Source: Brevibacterium marinum
GTDB lineage: Bacteria; Actinomycetota; Actinomycetes; Actinomycetales; Brevibacteriaceae
Assembly (NCBI RefSeq): GCF_011927955.1
Contig: NZ_JAATJN010000001.1
Coordinates: 3,162,001-3,226,000 of the forward strand
Direction: 5' to 3'
DNA: 64,000 nucleotides
The first letter of the stretch is position 1, and each line of letters begins with the position of its first letter. The translations under genes were made by a program, and so were the position numbers. The notes below the pieces were generated by a model, which saw only the letters and a list, made by a program, of their open reading frames with translations, ran no database searches and was not told where the DNA came from. Below are positions 46,297 to 55,091 of the stretch, in pieces.

Positions 46297-47085
46297 TCAT
46301 CGGCGGGTGAGGAACGTCTGCAGAGCGGAGACGAAGATCTGCGGCTTCTCGGAGTGCACCCAGTGGCCGGACCCCTTGACCGTGAGCAGCGTTGCGCGCG
46401 GGAAGAGAGAACGCATGAGCGGAAGGTCTTCGCGCGAGACGTAGTCCGATTTCTCACCGGCGATCCACAGCACGGGTCCGTCGAAGGTCGCCTCCCCCGT
46501 CGCGGGGAAGTCCCCGATCGTCGGCAGACTCGCATGCAGCAGCGTCAGGTTCGGCTGCCAGGCGTATCCCGCAGAGGTGGTGCGCAGATTCTGCAGCAGG
46601 AATCCTCTGATCGCGTCCTCGGGGATCTTCTCCTGCAGGGCTTCGTCGGCTGCGCTGCGGGATTCGATCTGCTCGAGGTCGAGTTCGGCGAGGCTGGAGA
46701 GCAGGTGTTCGAACACACCGAGCGAACCGCCCGCGGTCGGTGCGATGTCGACGACGGCGAGTCGGTCGATGAGCTCGGGGTGGCGCAGGGCCAGGACCAT
46801 GGCGACCTTGCCGCCCAGGGAATGGCCCACCAGGTGGACGGGCAGGTCATCGGGATCGGTCACCTCGGCGATCGTCGAGGCTACGGAATCGGCCATGTCC
46901 ACGTAGCTGAAGTCCTCGGTCCACTCGGAGTCTCCGTGGTTGGGCAGGTCGACGAGCAGGCTCGAGAACTCGGGTTCGAGGGCCTTGGCGATCGAAGTGA
47001 AGTTCTTGCCGCGGCCGAAGAGGCCGTGGAGGAACACGATGCGTTCACCGGAGCTGCCGATGAGTCTGGTGGCGATGTCAGTCAC
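46297..47085 (-). CDS. Alpha/beta-fold hydrolase (YbfF-like)
   Basis: A 262-residue hydrolase: HGLFGRGKNFTSIAKAL at the oxyanion region, nucleophile elbow VGHSLGG, acid in WIAGEKSDYV and catalytic His in GSGHWVHSEKP. This matches the YbfF/ABHD11-like esterase group, with broad acyl-ester activity. Cytosolic. ATG 47085. Gap of 31 bases to the SRPBCC gene upstream on the same strand. Confidence 0.88.
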   Translation of the reverse strand: MTDIATRLIGSSGERIVFLHGLFGRGKNFTSIAKALEPEFSSLLVDLPNHGDSEWTEDFSYVDMADSVASTIAEVTDPDDLPVHLVGHSLGGKVAMVLALRHPELIDRLAVVDIAPTAGGSLGVFEHLLSSLAELDLEQIESRSAADEALQEKIPEDAIRGFLLQNLRTTSAGYAWQPNLTLLHASLPTIGDFPATGEATFDGPVLWIAGEKSDYVSREDLPLMRSLFPRATLLTVKGSGHWVHSEKPQIFVSALQTFLTRR

Positions 47086-47116
47086 GCTCCCAGCCTACCC
47101 GGGACGCATGACCGGC

Positions 47117-47611
47117 TCACCGGGCGCCGGTGACCGCCTGCTCCAGAGCCTGCAGCGACTGATCGATGAATTCGGGGCTGACGACCGGGAAGCCGCCGAA
47201 GAGCTCGCGGACCTCCTGGGTCGTTCGGGACCAGTCGTAGGTCAGCGTCACCGTCGTCCCGCTCGTCGTCTCCTCGAGGTCATAGCGCCACCGCCAGCCG
47301 CCCGGGTCGACGTGTCCGTCCTCATCGGCTTGGCCGGGATCCCAGGCGATGGCACGGTCGGGGTCGAACGTGGTCACGGTGTTGTCGATCCGGTAGTCGC
47401 CGTTTTCGGCGTCGACGTGCATGTTCATGGAGAATATCTGCCCGGTGCGGGTGATCGGGTCGGGATCGATTGCGTCTCGCACCCAGTCGGTGGGTTCGGT
47501 GTCCCGATGTCGGGTGGGATCGCTGAGCACGGCGAAGATCGCCGAGGCGGGGGCATCGATCGTGCGTGTGCGGATGATGTGTTCGTTCGGGTACTTCGCT
47601 GCTTCAGCCAT
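47117..47611 (-). CDS. SRPBCC (START-like) family protein
   Basis: A 164-residue helix-grip protein: HIIRTRTIDAPASAIFAVLSDPTRH at the start, IDNTVTTFDPDRAIAWD in the middle, and a C-terminal helix PEFIDQSLQALEQAV. Such proteins bind hydrophobic ligands in a cavity. Function unknown. Divergent from the NUDIX gene, with 72 bases between starts. Confidence 0.85.
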   Translation of the reverse strand: MAEAAKYPNEHIIRTRTIDAPASAIFAVLSDPTRHRDTEPTDWVRDAIDPDPITRTGQIFSMNMHVDAENGDYRIDNTVTTFDPDRAIAWDPGQADEDGHVDPGGWRWRYDLEETTSGTTVTLTYDWSRTTQEVRELFGGFPVVSPEFIDQSLQALEQAVTGAR

Positions 47612-47683
47612 GCCATCAGCCTATTGACACCGGTCCGGCTTGGGAAGGGTCTGGCAGAAGGTGCTCCCGGGTAGGGTGAGTCC

Positions 47684-48142
47684 ATGCACTTCTCCGATTA
47701 CGACACACGACTCGCCGGGTATGCGGTGATCGTCAATGAGGACAGGGAAATCCTGCTCAGCTGGTTCAACGGCGGGAAGGAACCGGCGCATGCGCTGTGG
47801 ACTCTGCCCGGTGGTGGGATCGAGTTCCACGAGAGCATCGAGGTCGGCACGATCCGCGAGATCAAGGAGGAGACGGGCTTCGACGCAGAACTGGTGCGGC
47901 CGCTGACGACGCACACGTTCACGGAGAACCGCAGCAATGCTTCTCGGCGCAGGTCGGCACCGCGTCCGTTCAAGGGCGTGCGCGTCGTCTATCAGGCCCG
48001 CATCACCGGGGGCATTCTCGGAACCCTCGAAGTCGACGGCACCACCGATCGGGCCGAGTGGCTGGCCATCGACTCGCTGACAGGCATCCGGCATGCGCGC
48101 ATCATCGACATCGGCCTGGAGGCGTGGCGAACGGTGGCGTGA
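47684..48142 (+). CDS. NUDIX hydrolase
   Basis: A 152-residue hydrolase with a complete Nudix box: GGGIEFHESIEVGTIREIKE followed by ETGF (Gx5Ex7REUxEExGU). It cleaves nucleoside diphosphates linked to another group; the C-terminal part gives no substrate hint. ATG 47684 is preceded by GGGTAGGG-type purines. Its stop is 12 bases from the stop of the convergent binding-protein gene. Confidence 0.92.
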   Translation: MHFSDYDTRLAGYAVIVNEDREILLSWFNGGKEPAHALWTLPGGGIEFHESIEVGTIREIKEETGFDAELVRPLTTHTFTENRSNASRRRSAPRPFKGVRVVYQARITGGILGTLEVDGTTDRAEWLAIDSLTGIRHARIIDIGLEAWRTVA

Positions 48143-48154
48143 GCGGCCGATCGG

Positions 48155-49111
48155 CTACTTGAGAGTGTCGGCGAGGAGGTCTGGCATCTTCTCCGCTGCG
48201 AAGGAAGCCGAGAGAACCGAGTTGAGGGAGAATGCCTGTCGGACGTCGTTGAGGTCCTTCGTCAGCACCAGGCTGTGACCGTCCTCGACTGCCGGAATCC
48301 GTTTGAAGGCGGCGTTCTCGGTGATCTCCGCATCGGGGATGTAGATCGGGAAGGCGACGAGCAGATCCGCGTCGAGCTCGTCGAGCTTCTCCTCCGACAC
48401 GGTGGCGGTGAAGCCCGAAGGTTCGAGTGCTGCAACCTTCTCCGACTGTTCGAACCCGAGCTGTTCCATGAACTGGACGCGTTCGGATCCCTCGACGTAG
48501 GCGCCCCAGCCTTCGGAGGTCTTGGCAGCCACGCTCACGGATTTTCCGTCGAACTCCGGATGTGCCTCACGTGCGGCCTCGTACTTCGCATCGAGATCCT
48601 CGAGCAGCTTCTCTCCTTCGTCCTCCTTGCCCAGGGCCTGGGAGACGAGATCGACCTGCTGGTCCATCGTGGTCAGGTAATTGTCGCCGCCCTCGGGCGC
48701 ACCCACGGTCGGAGCGATCTCCGACAGCCGGTCATAGCGCTCCTGCTCTCCGGAGCTCTTCGTGTCGAGGATGAGGTCGGGTTCGAGGGCAGCGATCTTC
48801 TCGAAGTCGGGTTCCATCGTCGAGATGATCTCCGGAGCCTGGTCGTAGAGGTCCTCGGCCCACGGGCCGACGCCCTTGCCGCCGAACTCCACCCAGTCGG
48901 AGGCTCCGACCGGCTGCACCCCGAGGGCCAGTGCGGTCTCCGCGTCGCCCCAGCCCAGGGCCACGACCGTCTGCGGATCCTGCGGGACCTCGACGGAGCC
49001 GAACTTCGTATCGACGCTCGGCCCGGATGCAGACTCCTCCGTCCCTCCTCCGCCGCCGCAGGCGGAGAGAACGAGTACGGAGGCGAGCAGTGGGGCGAGA
49101 ATACGGTGCAT
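48155..49111 (-). CDS. Iron-siderophore ABC transporter substrate-binding lipoprotein
   Basis: A 318-residue FepB/FhuD-type lipoprotein. Signal with lipobox LSAC (Cys18) and Gly-rich linker, then the periplasmic-binding fold: VVALGWGDAETALALGVQPVGASDW, LEPDLILDTKSSGEQERY, and a long connecting helix. Residues that bind the ferric siderophore lie between lobes. It is encoded about 3.5 kb from its probable permease/ATPase operon but shares an iron-box-like site, which lies 19 bases before the ATG. Confidence 0.93.
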   Translation of the reverse strand: MHRILAPLLASVLVLSACGGGGGTEESASGPSVDTKFGSVEVPQDPQTVVALGWGDAETALALGVQPVGASDWVEFGGKGVGPWAEDLYDQAPEIISTMEPDFEKIAALEPDLILDTKSSGEQERYDRLSEIAPTVGAPEGGDNYLTTMDQQVDLVSQALGKEDEGEKLLEDLDAKYEAAREAHPEFDGKSVSVAAKTSEGWGAYVEGSERVQFMEQLGFEQSEKVAALEPSGFTATVSEEKLDELDADLLVAFPIYIPDAEITENAAFKRIPAVEDGHSLVLTKDLNDVRQAFSLNSVLSASFAAEKMPDLLADTLK

Positions 49112-49129
49112 GGGTTCCTTCTTAAGTAA

Positions 49130-49148
49130 TTAGGCGAGCCTAGCTTAA
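49130..49148 (-). promoter_or_regulatory. Iron box, DtxR/IdeR type
   Basis: TTAGGCGAGCCTAGCTTAA matches the DtxR/IdeR consensus at 15 of 19 positions by my count and is itself nearly palindromic. It lies just upstream of the binding-protein gene and overlaps the last bases of the WYL regulator gene. Confidence 0.75.
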
Positions 49149-50146
49149 CCCACAGTTCCCAGTCGCGCACGAATAGCCTCGAGCCGATTGAGCACTTCGC
49201 GATCGGCGGCAATTTGGAAGTCGGCATCGACGCTGAGCAAGGCACACAGGTACTCGACGACAAGATCGAGCGCATCAGCGCTCAGCCTCACCTCGCAACG
49301 TTGGTGCGTCAGCTCCGTTACGACACCGAAGATCGTGCCATGGTGCTTCGACCTCAGCTGTTGGGCCGAGATCTCAAAAGTCACGGTGGCGCTGAACCGA
49401 TAGCGTGCCTCGGCGAAAGACTGGGTCACAAAGGACCAGGCGTCGAGCGCTTGGGGCTCGAACCGTTCATGACGGTGCTTGACCGAGCTGATGCGTTCGA
49501 CCTTGAAGGAACGCCAATCGTCGCGATCGGAGTCGAAAGCGACCAGATACCAATACCCTGACATCGTGACGAGTTTATGCGGTTGCACACGCCGGAGCGT
49601 ACGGGAGCCATCGCGCTTGACGTGTATGAATGACAACGCTTGATGATCAGCACACGCATCGGAGAGTTCGAGCAACACCTCGGTATCCGGCAGCCCGGCT
49701 TCACCACCGGGATCGGGATCAGGCCCGGCCTCAATCGATTGGACCAGTCGGTGATAGCGACGGCGGAGGCGCGTAGGCAGCATTCGTTCGAGCTTGATCC
49801 TCGCGCTGTCGGTTGCGACCTGCACACCACCCGAAACGGATTGGCCGCGCCCCTGGCGACTGGCGGTCGACAGACTCACTGCAATCGCCACGGCTTCCTC
49901 GTCATCGAATTGCAGGGGCGGCAGATTCGACGACTCCCCCAGGCTGTATCCCCCATCACGGCCGGTCCGACTGCGAACCGGATAGTCGAGTGACTTCAAT
50001 CTCTCGATGTCTCTGCGCAGAGTACGAGACTCCACACCCAGGTGTTCGCTCAGTTCCCCGGCCCGCCACCACCCTCGCGATTGGAGGAGCGAGAGTAGAC
50101 GCAGCAGCCTGCCGGGCATATCGCCGCTCGGAGTTCGACTGGACAC
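49145..50146 (-). CDS. WYL-domain transcriptional regulator (YafY/DeoR type)
   Basis: A 333-residue regulator: N-terminal HTH_11 (RLLRLLSLLQSRGWWRAGEL, ESRTLRRDIERLKSLDYPV), then a WYL domain (RRVQPHKLVTMSGYWYLVAFD) and a C-terminal WCX extension. WYL domains sense nucleic acids or small ligands. GTG 50146; ATG at residue 10 is an alternative. Divergent from the FAD-linked oxidase with an inverted repeat between them, so it probably controls that gene and itself. Confidence 0.92.
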   Translation of the reverse strand: MSSRTPSGDMPGRLLRLLSLLQSRGWWRAGELSEHLGVESRTLRRDIERLKSLDYPVRSRTGRDGGYSLGESSNLPPLQFDDEEAVAIAVSLSTASRQGRGQSVSGGVQVATDSARIKLERMLPTRLRRRYHRLVQSIEAGPDPDPGGEAGLPDTEVLLELSDACADHQALSFIHVKRDGSRTLRRVQPHKLVTMSGYWYLVAFDSDRDDWRSFKVERISSVKHRHERFEPQALDAWSFVTQSFAEARYRFSATVTFEISAQQLRSKHHGTIFGVVTELTHQRCEVRLSADALDLVVEYLCALLSVDADFQIAADREVLNRLEAIRARLGTVG

Positions 50147-50156
50147 AAGTCAATTC

Positions 50157-50183
50157 TATTGTGGTCAGGTTCGGTCCACAATA
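50157..50183. promoter_or_regulatory. Inverted repeat in the WYL regulator/oxidase gap
   Basis: TATTGTGG (50157-50164) and CCACAATA (50176-50183) form an exact inverted repeat with an 11-base spacer. In addition AATTCTATTGTG (50152-50163) and AATTCTACTGTG (50184-50195) are direct repeats 32 bp apart (11 of 12 match). Candidate operator for the WYL regulator. Confidence 0.55.
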
Positions 50184-50200
50184 AATTCTACTGTGAGGGC

Positions 50201-51514
50201 ATGAACTCGATCACAGGATTCCAAATTGACCATCCGCACTCGCCCGACCGCATCGCCAGCCCCCTGACCGCCACCGAGGTGGCCGCCGCTGTACGCTCCG
50301 AGCTGAGCTCCCGTTCACCCCTGATCGCCGTGCAATCGACCGGCCACGGCCGGACTGCGGGGATGCGTTCGGGAACACTCATCGACACCTCGAGAATGAA
50401 TGATGTCGCCGTCGACCCCTCCACTTGCACGGTGACCGCCGGAGCCGGTGCCCGTTTCGCAGAGGTGATGGCAGCCACCGCACCCCATGGGCTAGCCCCG
50501 TTGTCGGGAAGTTTTCCCGGAGTCGGCATTGCCGGATACAGCTTGAGCGGCGGCGTTGGCCTTCTGTCACGAAAATACGGATTTGCTGCCGACAATGTCC
50601 TCAGCGCAGAAATCGTCACCCCGGATGGCGAAATCAGGATGGCATCCGCACAGGAGAACCCGGAGCTGTTCTGGGCCCTGCGCGGGGCTGGTTCGAATTT
50701 CGGCGTCGTGACTTCGTTGACGATGCGAGTATTCCCCATTGTGGAAGTGCTCGGTGGCTCTATCGAGATCGATCTGCGAGTCTCTCCCCAAGCCGGCCAG
50801 GTTTGGCGGGAGTGGGCGATGCAGCAGGGCCGGGACATGATGACTGCCGCTGCCATCTGCTCGGCGCCGACCAGTGCCGAAGACCTGCCTGCCTTCCTGC
50901 GCGGAATCCATCAGTTGCGGATACAGGTCGCATGGTCGGGTGGGACTGAACTCGGTCGGGCCGAAGTCGCACGCCTGGAGCATGCCCTGGTGGCTGCCGG
51001 GGCGGAATTCGCCTCGAGCATCGATGTCGTGCCTTTTGCGAGGACCGGCGAGATCTTTGCCGAACCGGACGAGCCCCACTCATATGGCAGTGAAGCGTTC
51101 TTCCTTCCCGAGCTCGGCGAGCAGACTATGGTGGACCTCATTGAAGCGAGTACCCCGGACAGGGTGCCAACCTTCACCGTCATCGGTCTGCGCCTGCTCG
51201 GTGGCGCCATGGCCAAAGCGCCCGAGACCGCGAACGCACTCGGACATCGCGAGGCCACATGGCTGTTTTCTGTATTGTCGCCTTTGAACGAGAGCGAGGA
51301 GACTCCGCTGCCCCACCACCTCACCATTGCCGGCGAGCTGGGAGCATCCGAGATCGGAGACGTGCTCCTGGGGCGCTCACTCAATTTCACCTTCCGGTCT
51401 TTGGACGCCAAAGAGATCGCCTCAGCGTTCGAGCCCGATGATCTGACACGGTTGCGTTCCCTGCGGGATCATTTCGATCCGCACAGGGTCATGCTGGCCC
51501 AGTTTGCGGTGTGA
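50201..51514 (+). CDS. FAD-linked oxidase (VAO/PCMH family, BBE-type end)
   Basis: A 437-residue flavoprotein: FAD_binding_4 domain with QSTGHGRTAGM, VTAGAGARFAEVM, GVGIAGYSLSGGVGLLSRKYG, and the C-terminal berberine-bridge-type end FDPHRVMLAQF. The GHG histidine may be a covalent flavin link. Such oxidases act on alcohols, sugars or amines; the substrate is unknown. ATG 50201 follows GAGGGC. Its last 26 bases overlap the convergent permease gene. Confidence 0.9.
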   Translation: MNSITGFQIDHPHSPDRIASPLTATEVAAAVRSELSSRSPLIAVQSTGHGRTAGMRSGTLIDTSRMNDVAVDPSTCTVTAGAGARFAEVMAATAPHGLAPLSGSFPGVGIAGYSLSGGVGLLSRKYGFAADNVLSAEIVTPDGEIRMASAQENPELFWALRGAGSNFGVVTSLTMRVFPIVEVLGGSIEIDLRVSPQAGQVWREWAMQQGRDMMTAAAICSAPTSAEDLPAFLRGIHQLRIQVAWSGGTELGRAEVARLEHALVAAGAEFASSIDVVPFARTGEIFAEPDEPHSYGSEAFFLPELGEQTMVDLIEASTPDRVPTFTVIGLRLLGGAMAKAPETANALGHREATWLFSVLSPLNESEETPLPHHLTIAGELGASEIGDVLLGRSLNFTFRSLDAKEIASAFEPDDLTRLRSLRDHFDPHRVMLAQFAV

Positions 51515-52976
51515 TCGTCAGTCCTTCGACATCCATCTCGTCCAGACCCACAGTGCGTGAGCGACGCCCGGTGGCTGCTCGGTGGCCGAGCCACAGCAGC
51601 AGGAAGGCGGGCAGTCCGATGTAGGCAGAAGCCACCTCGAGGACATGGCCATTGGCGATGGCTTGGACGTTCTGGCCGATGATGACGATGACGAGCATGA
51701 TGAGCGCAATGATCGGCCCGATGGGAAACAGCGGTGCCCGGTACGGCAGGTCAGCGACCTTGCCGCCCTGTCTGATGTAGGCGCGCCGGAACCGGAAGTG
51801 GCACCATGAGATGCCGACCCAGACGATGAATCCCGACAGGCCGGAGACATTGATCAGCCAGGTGTAGGCACCGCCGTCGCCCATCACCTCGGAGAGGAAG
51901 CCGAAGAGCCCGATGACCGCGGTGGCCAGCAGTGCCATGACCGGGACTCCGCGGTCGTTGAGTCGGGCGAACAGCCTCGGCGCGGTTCCCTCCTTGGCCA
52001 TCGCGTAGAGCATGCGGGTCGAGGCGTAGAGACCGGAGTTGCCGGCCGAGAGGATCGCGGTGAGGATGACGGCATTCATCACCGACGCCGCCACGGCGAT
52101 TCCGGCGCGTTCGAAGACGAGGGTGAAGGGCGAGGCGGTGACGTCCTCGTCGTTCGCCGAGGCCAGCAGCGAGGGATCGGTATAGGGCAGGAGGAAGCCG
52201 ATGATGACGATCGCGCCGATGTAGAAGAGCATGATGCGCCAGAACACGGTGCGGATGGCCCGCGGCATGTCTCGGCGTGGGTCGGCGGACTCCCCTGCGG
52301 TGACTCCGACGAGTTCGGTGCCCTGGAAGGAGAACCCGGCGATCATGAACACGCTGACGATCGAGACCCAGCCGCCGACGAAGGGCGCCTGACCGTTCGT
52401 CCAGTTGCTCATGCCGGGTGAGTCGCCGCCGATGATGCCTGCGATCATGAGCACGCCGAGGACGAGGAACGCCAGGACCGCAGTGACCTTGATGGCGGCG
52501 AACCAGAATTCGCCCTCGCCGAAGGCCCTTGCCGACAGGAAGTTCAGCCCGGTGAGCAGGGCGAGGAAGATTGCGGCCCACACCCAGGCCGGGACATCGG
52601 GCAGCCAGAAGGACATGATGACCCCGGCCGCGACGAGTTCGGCCGCGAGGGTGATGGCCCAGTTGAACCAGTAGTTCCAGCCCATGGCGAAGCCGAAGGA
52701 GGGGCTGACGTATTTCGTGCCGTAGGTGTGGAAGGACCCGGCCACGGGCAGGTGGGTCGACATCTCGCCCAAGGACTGCATGACGAAGAGGACCATGATC
52801 CCGATCGCGGCATAAGCCAGCAAGGCGCCGCCGGGCCCTGCCTGGGAGATCGTTCCGCCGGAACCGAGGAAGAGTCCGGTGCCGATGGCACCGCCGATGG
52901 CGATCATCTGCAAGTGCCGTGACTTCAGCCCTCGTGTGAGTTCTCTCCGGCCCGCCGAGGTGGCTGCTGCGTCCAT
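51489..52976 (-). CDS. Amino acid permease (APC superfamily, AAT type)
   Basis: A 495-residue permease with 12 membrane segments. Signature: HLQMIAIGGAIGTGLFLGSG, SLGEMSTHLPVAGSFHTYGTKYV, and GVTAGESADPRRDMPRAIRTVFWRI. This AAT group includes LysP, AnsP, GabP and CycA; the motif set is closest to LysP-like basic-amino-acid permeases by eye, but specificity is not certain. 61 bases separate it from the monooxygenase gene on the same strand. Confidence 0.92.
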   Translation of the reverse strand: MDAAATSAGRRELTRGLKSRHLQMIAIGGAIGTGLFLGSGGTISQAGPGGALLAYAAIGIMVLFVMQSLGEMSTHLPVAGSFHTYGTKYVSPSFGFAMGWNYWFNWAITLAAELVAAGVIMSFWLPDVPAWVWAAIFLALLTGLNFLSARAFGEGEFWFAAIKVTAVLAFLVLGVLMIAGIIGGDSPGMSNWTNGQAPFVGGWVSIVSVFMIAGFSFQGTELVGVTAGESADPRRDMPRAIRTVFWRIMLFYIGAIVIIGFLLPYTDPSLLASANDEDVTASPFTLVFERAGIAVAASVMNAVILTAILSAGNSGLYASTRMLYAMAKEGTAPRLFARLNDRGVPVMALLATAVIGLFGFLSEVMGDGGAYTWLINVSGLSGFIVWVGISWCHFRFRRAYIRQGGKVADLPYRAPLFPIGPIIALIMLVIVIIGQNVQAIANGHVLEVASAYIGLPAFLLLWLGHRAATGRRSRTVGLDEMDVEGLTITPQTGPA

Positions 52977-53037
52977 CGTGTTCCTTGCGTGTCGTACGGC
53001 TGGGCTCCCGTTCGGGCCCCGGCCATTCTTACCACAC

Positions 53038-54309
53038 TCAGACCTCGGGGCTGCGCACCTCGTCCGGCCTGGCAGGGTGCTTGAGGAGGTCGATGATCGG
53101 GCCCAGCGCCGTTTTGACGCTCACCAGACAAAAGAGCATTCCGCGTAGGCCCACTAGGAACCTGGGCAAGTGGAACATGACTTCCGCCAACTGACGCGAG
53201 GTCGTCTGAGCCTGTTCAACCCGGGGCCGCTGAGCCGTCTCGAAGCCTCGCAGTGCGCCGGGCAGCTGCCTGCGCGAGGCGGTCTCCAGGGAGGCAGCGA
53301 GCATCCGAGCCGATTCCATCGACATTCCGGCGCCGATGCCGGCCGTGGGCAGGAAACCTGCGGCGGCGTCGCCGAGGAGGACGGTGCTGCCCGTGGCCCA
53401 CTGGGAGCTGCGGAAGTCTCGCAGCGCCCAGAAGTAGGGATCGTCCGCCTCGGAGACGGCGGTCAGTGCGGCGTCGATCCTCGGTGTCAGAGTGGCGAGT
53501 TTGCTGCGGACCTCCTCGGCGAAGCGACGGGCGCCGAGCGGTTCCCTGGAGTCGGGGCCGCCGAGGAAGATGCCGATCCGGTCCTTGACCGGGTAGGCAC
53601 CGAGGAAGAAGCCGTCGCCCCAGAGTTCGTCGACCTGATCGGTGTCCGCATCGGCGGGCGCCCAGGCGACCCACCCGCCCCAGGCTGTGTCGACGGAACT
53701 TTCGGACCCACCGCCGGGCACGAGCTGCCGGGTGTGGGAGCCGAGCCCGTCGGCGATGATGACGAGGTCGAATTCGGCTTCGTGAGGCACTCGTGCGCGG
53801 CTGTGGACGCCGGTGGCCACCTGCACCCGCGTCGGGCCGGATTCTGCGCCGTCGCCGGCACCGCTGAGAGCGACGAGAGATGTGTCGAATGTGACGGGAC
53901 ACGGTGCGCTCGAGAGCACGGTGATGAGTTCTCCTCGGGAGATTCCCCTGTACTCCCCGTACTCGGCCAGGAGAGCGCCGAGGCGATCGCTGCGAAGCGT
54001 CTTGCCGGTGTGGGAGTGGAGGGCGTAGCGGTCGATGGGCACGCTGGCCTCACGGTAGTCCTCCCGCACACCCAGGTCGTCGAAGACGGAGTCGACCATC
54101 GGCATGAGCGCGAGCATATAGCCGGCATGGTCGTCATCGGTCATGGTCTCCGGGTCGCGCGAGCGTTCGATGAGCACGGGGTGCCTGCCCTGCCGGCGCA
54201 GCAGCTGGGCGACGCTGATTCCGGCGATGCCGGCCCCGACGACGAGGATGCGCAGGTCGTCGGAACCGGCGGAATCGAACTGCTGCTCGAACGGTACCCA
54301 CGTGATCAT
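53038..54309 (-). CDS. FAD-dependent monooxygenase (PHBH-like)
   Basis: A 423-residue flavoprotein: GAGIAGISVAQLLRRQG near the N-terminus (dinucleotide fold), DGLGSHTRQ in the middle, and the GD motif in LLGDAAAGFLPTAGIGAGMSME. Such enzymes hydroxylate aromatic or polyketide-like compounds. ATG 54309 has AAGGAGAAGCG just upstream. Divergent from a TetR gene with paired operator-like repeats between, so it is probably induced by a ligand of that regulator. C-terminal segment has an extra hydrophobic stretch (LPRFLVGLRGMLFCLVSVK). Confidence 0.9.
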   Translation of the reverse strand: MITWVPFEQQFDSAGSDDLRILVVGAGIAGISVAQLLRRQGRHPVLIERSRDPETMTDDDHAGYMLALMPMVDSVFDDLGVREDYREASVPIDRYALHSHTGKTLRSDRLGALLAEYGEYRGISRGELITVLSSAPCPVTFDTSLVALSGAGDGAESGPTRVQVATGVHSRARVPHEAEFDLVIIADGLGSHTRQLVPGGGSESSVDTAWGGWVAWAPADADTDQVDELWGDGFFLGAYPVKDRIGIFLGGPDSREPLGARRFAEEVRSKLATLTPRIDAALTAVSEADDPYFWALRDFRSSQWATGSTVLLGDAAAGFLPTAGIGAGMSMESARMLAASLETASRRQLPGALRGFETAQRPRVEQAQTTSRQLAEVMFHLPRFLVGLRGMLFCLVSVKTALGPIIDLLKHPARPDEVRSPEV

Positions 54310-54413
54310 CGCTTCTCCTTGCCTCGTAGTCGCCTTCGATCGCCTGCACAGCCTGAATCGGCCCACTGCCTGCGGACCACTGCCTGCGGACCGTCATCTG
54401 CGGCCCACCGCGT

Positions 54414-54464
54414 TTGGACCGCCTGGTCCAACGACGGTAGCATTGACTGGACCAGGGAGTCCAG
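54414..54464. promoter_or_regulatory. Two TetR-type operator-like palindromes
   Basis: Site 1 TTGGACCGCCTGGTCCAA (54414-54431) and site 2 CTGGACCAGGGAGTCCAG (54447-54464) are 18-bp (T/C)TGGAC...GTCCA(A/G) palindromes, centres 33 bp apart, between the divergent monooxygenase and TetR genes. Site 2 ends 18 bases before the TetR start. Confidence 0.7.
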
Positions 54465-54482
54465 AGAGCAGGGGAAGAGATC

Positions 54483-55091
54483 GTGTCACAGACTGCATTC
54501 GCCCGAATGCCCGCCGCCAAACGCCAGGCCCTCGTCGCCGCCGCGGCCGAGGAGTTCGCGTCCCGATCCTTCGAACAGGCGTCTCTCAACCGCATCATCG
54601 CGAGCTGCCGGATGAGCAAGAGCTCCTTCTACCACGTCATCGACTCCAAGGAGTCCCTGTTGACACTCGTGGTCTCCCACCTGCGTCAGGACGCGGCTCG
54701 GGACTGGACACCACCGGAACCGGACGAATTCGCCTCGGACTTCTGGGCCACTGCGGTACGCGTGTTCGATGACGCGCTGCGGGTATGGCCGAGGAGTCGG
54801 GCACTGGGGCTGCTGTGGCGGATCGTTCATGCCAACCGGGCCGACCCCGGAGTCAGCGAGCTTGCACACGCCTACGAGACATGGATCTCAGCGGTGCTGG
54901 AGAACGGACGGGAATCGGGCGCGATCGATCAGGACTGCCCGGCCGATCTGCAGGCACTGGCGGCGTCGACCCTGCTGGCCGTCTTCGACGAATGGGCCCT
55001 TCGTCAGACCGAGGCCGAACCTCGCACTGCCGACTTCGGGGCCTCCGCCGACCATCAGTTCCGCCTGCTCAGGCGCCTTCTCCAGGCATGA
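54483..55091 (+). CDS. TetR-family transcriptional regulator
   Basis: A 202-residue regulator. N-terminal HTH (KRQALVAAAAEEFASRSFEQ, LNRIIASCRMSKSSFYHVI) and a helical ligand domain. GTG 54483 is preceded by GGGGAAGAG. It probably represses the divergent monooxygenase and itself through the two palindromes upstream. Its 3' end overlaps the convergent lactate dehydrogenase gene by 23 bases. Confidence 0.93.
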   Translation: MSQTAFARMPAAKRQALVAAAAEEFASRSFEQASLNRIIASCRMSKSSFYHVIDSKESLLTLVVSHLRQDAARDWTPPEPDEFASDFWATAVRVFDDALRVWPRSRALGLLWRIVHANRADPGVSELAHAYETWISAVLENGRESGAIDQDCPADLQALAASTLLAVFDEWALRQTEAEPRTADFGASADHQFRLLRRLLQA

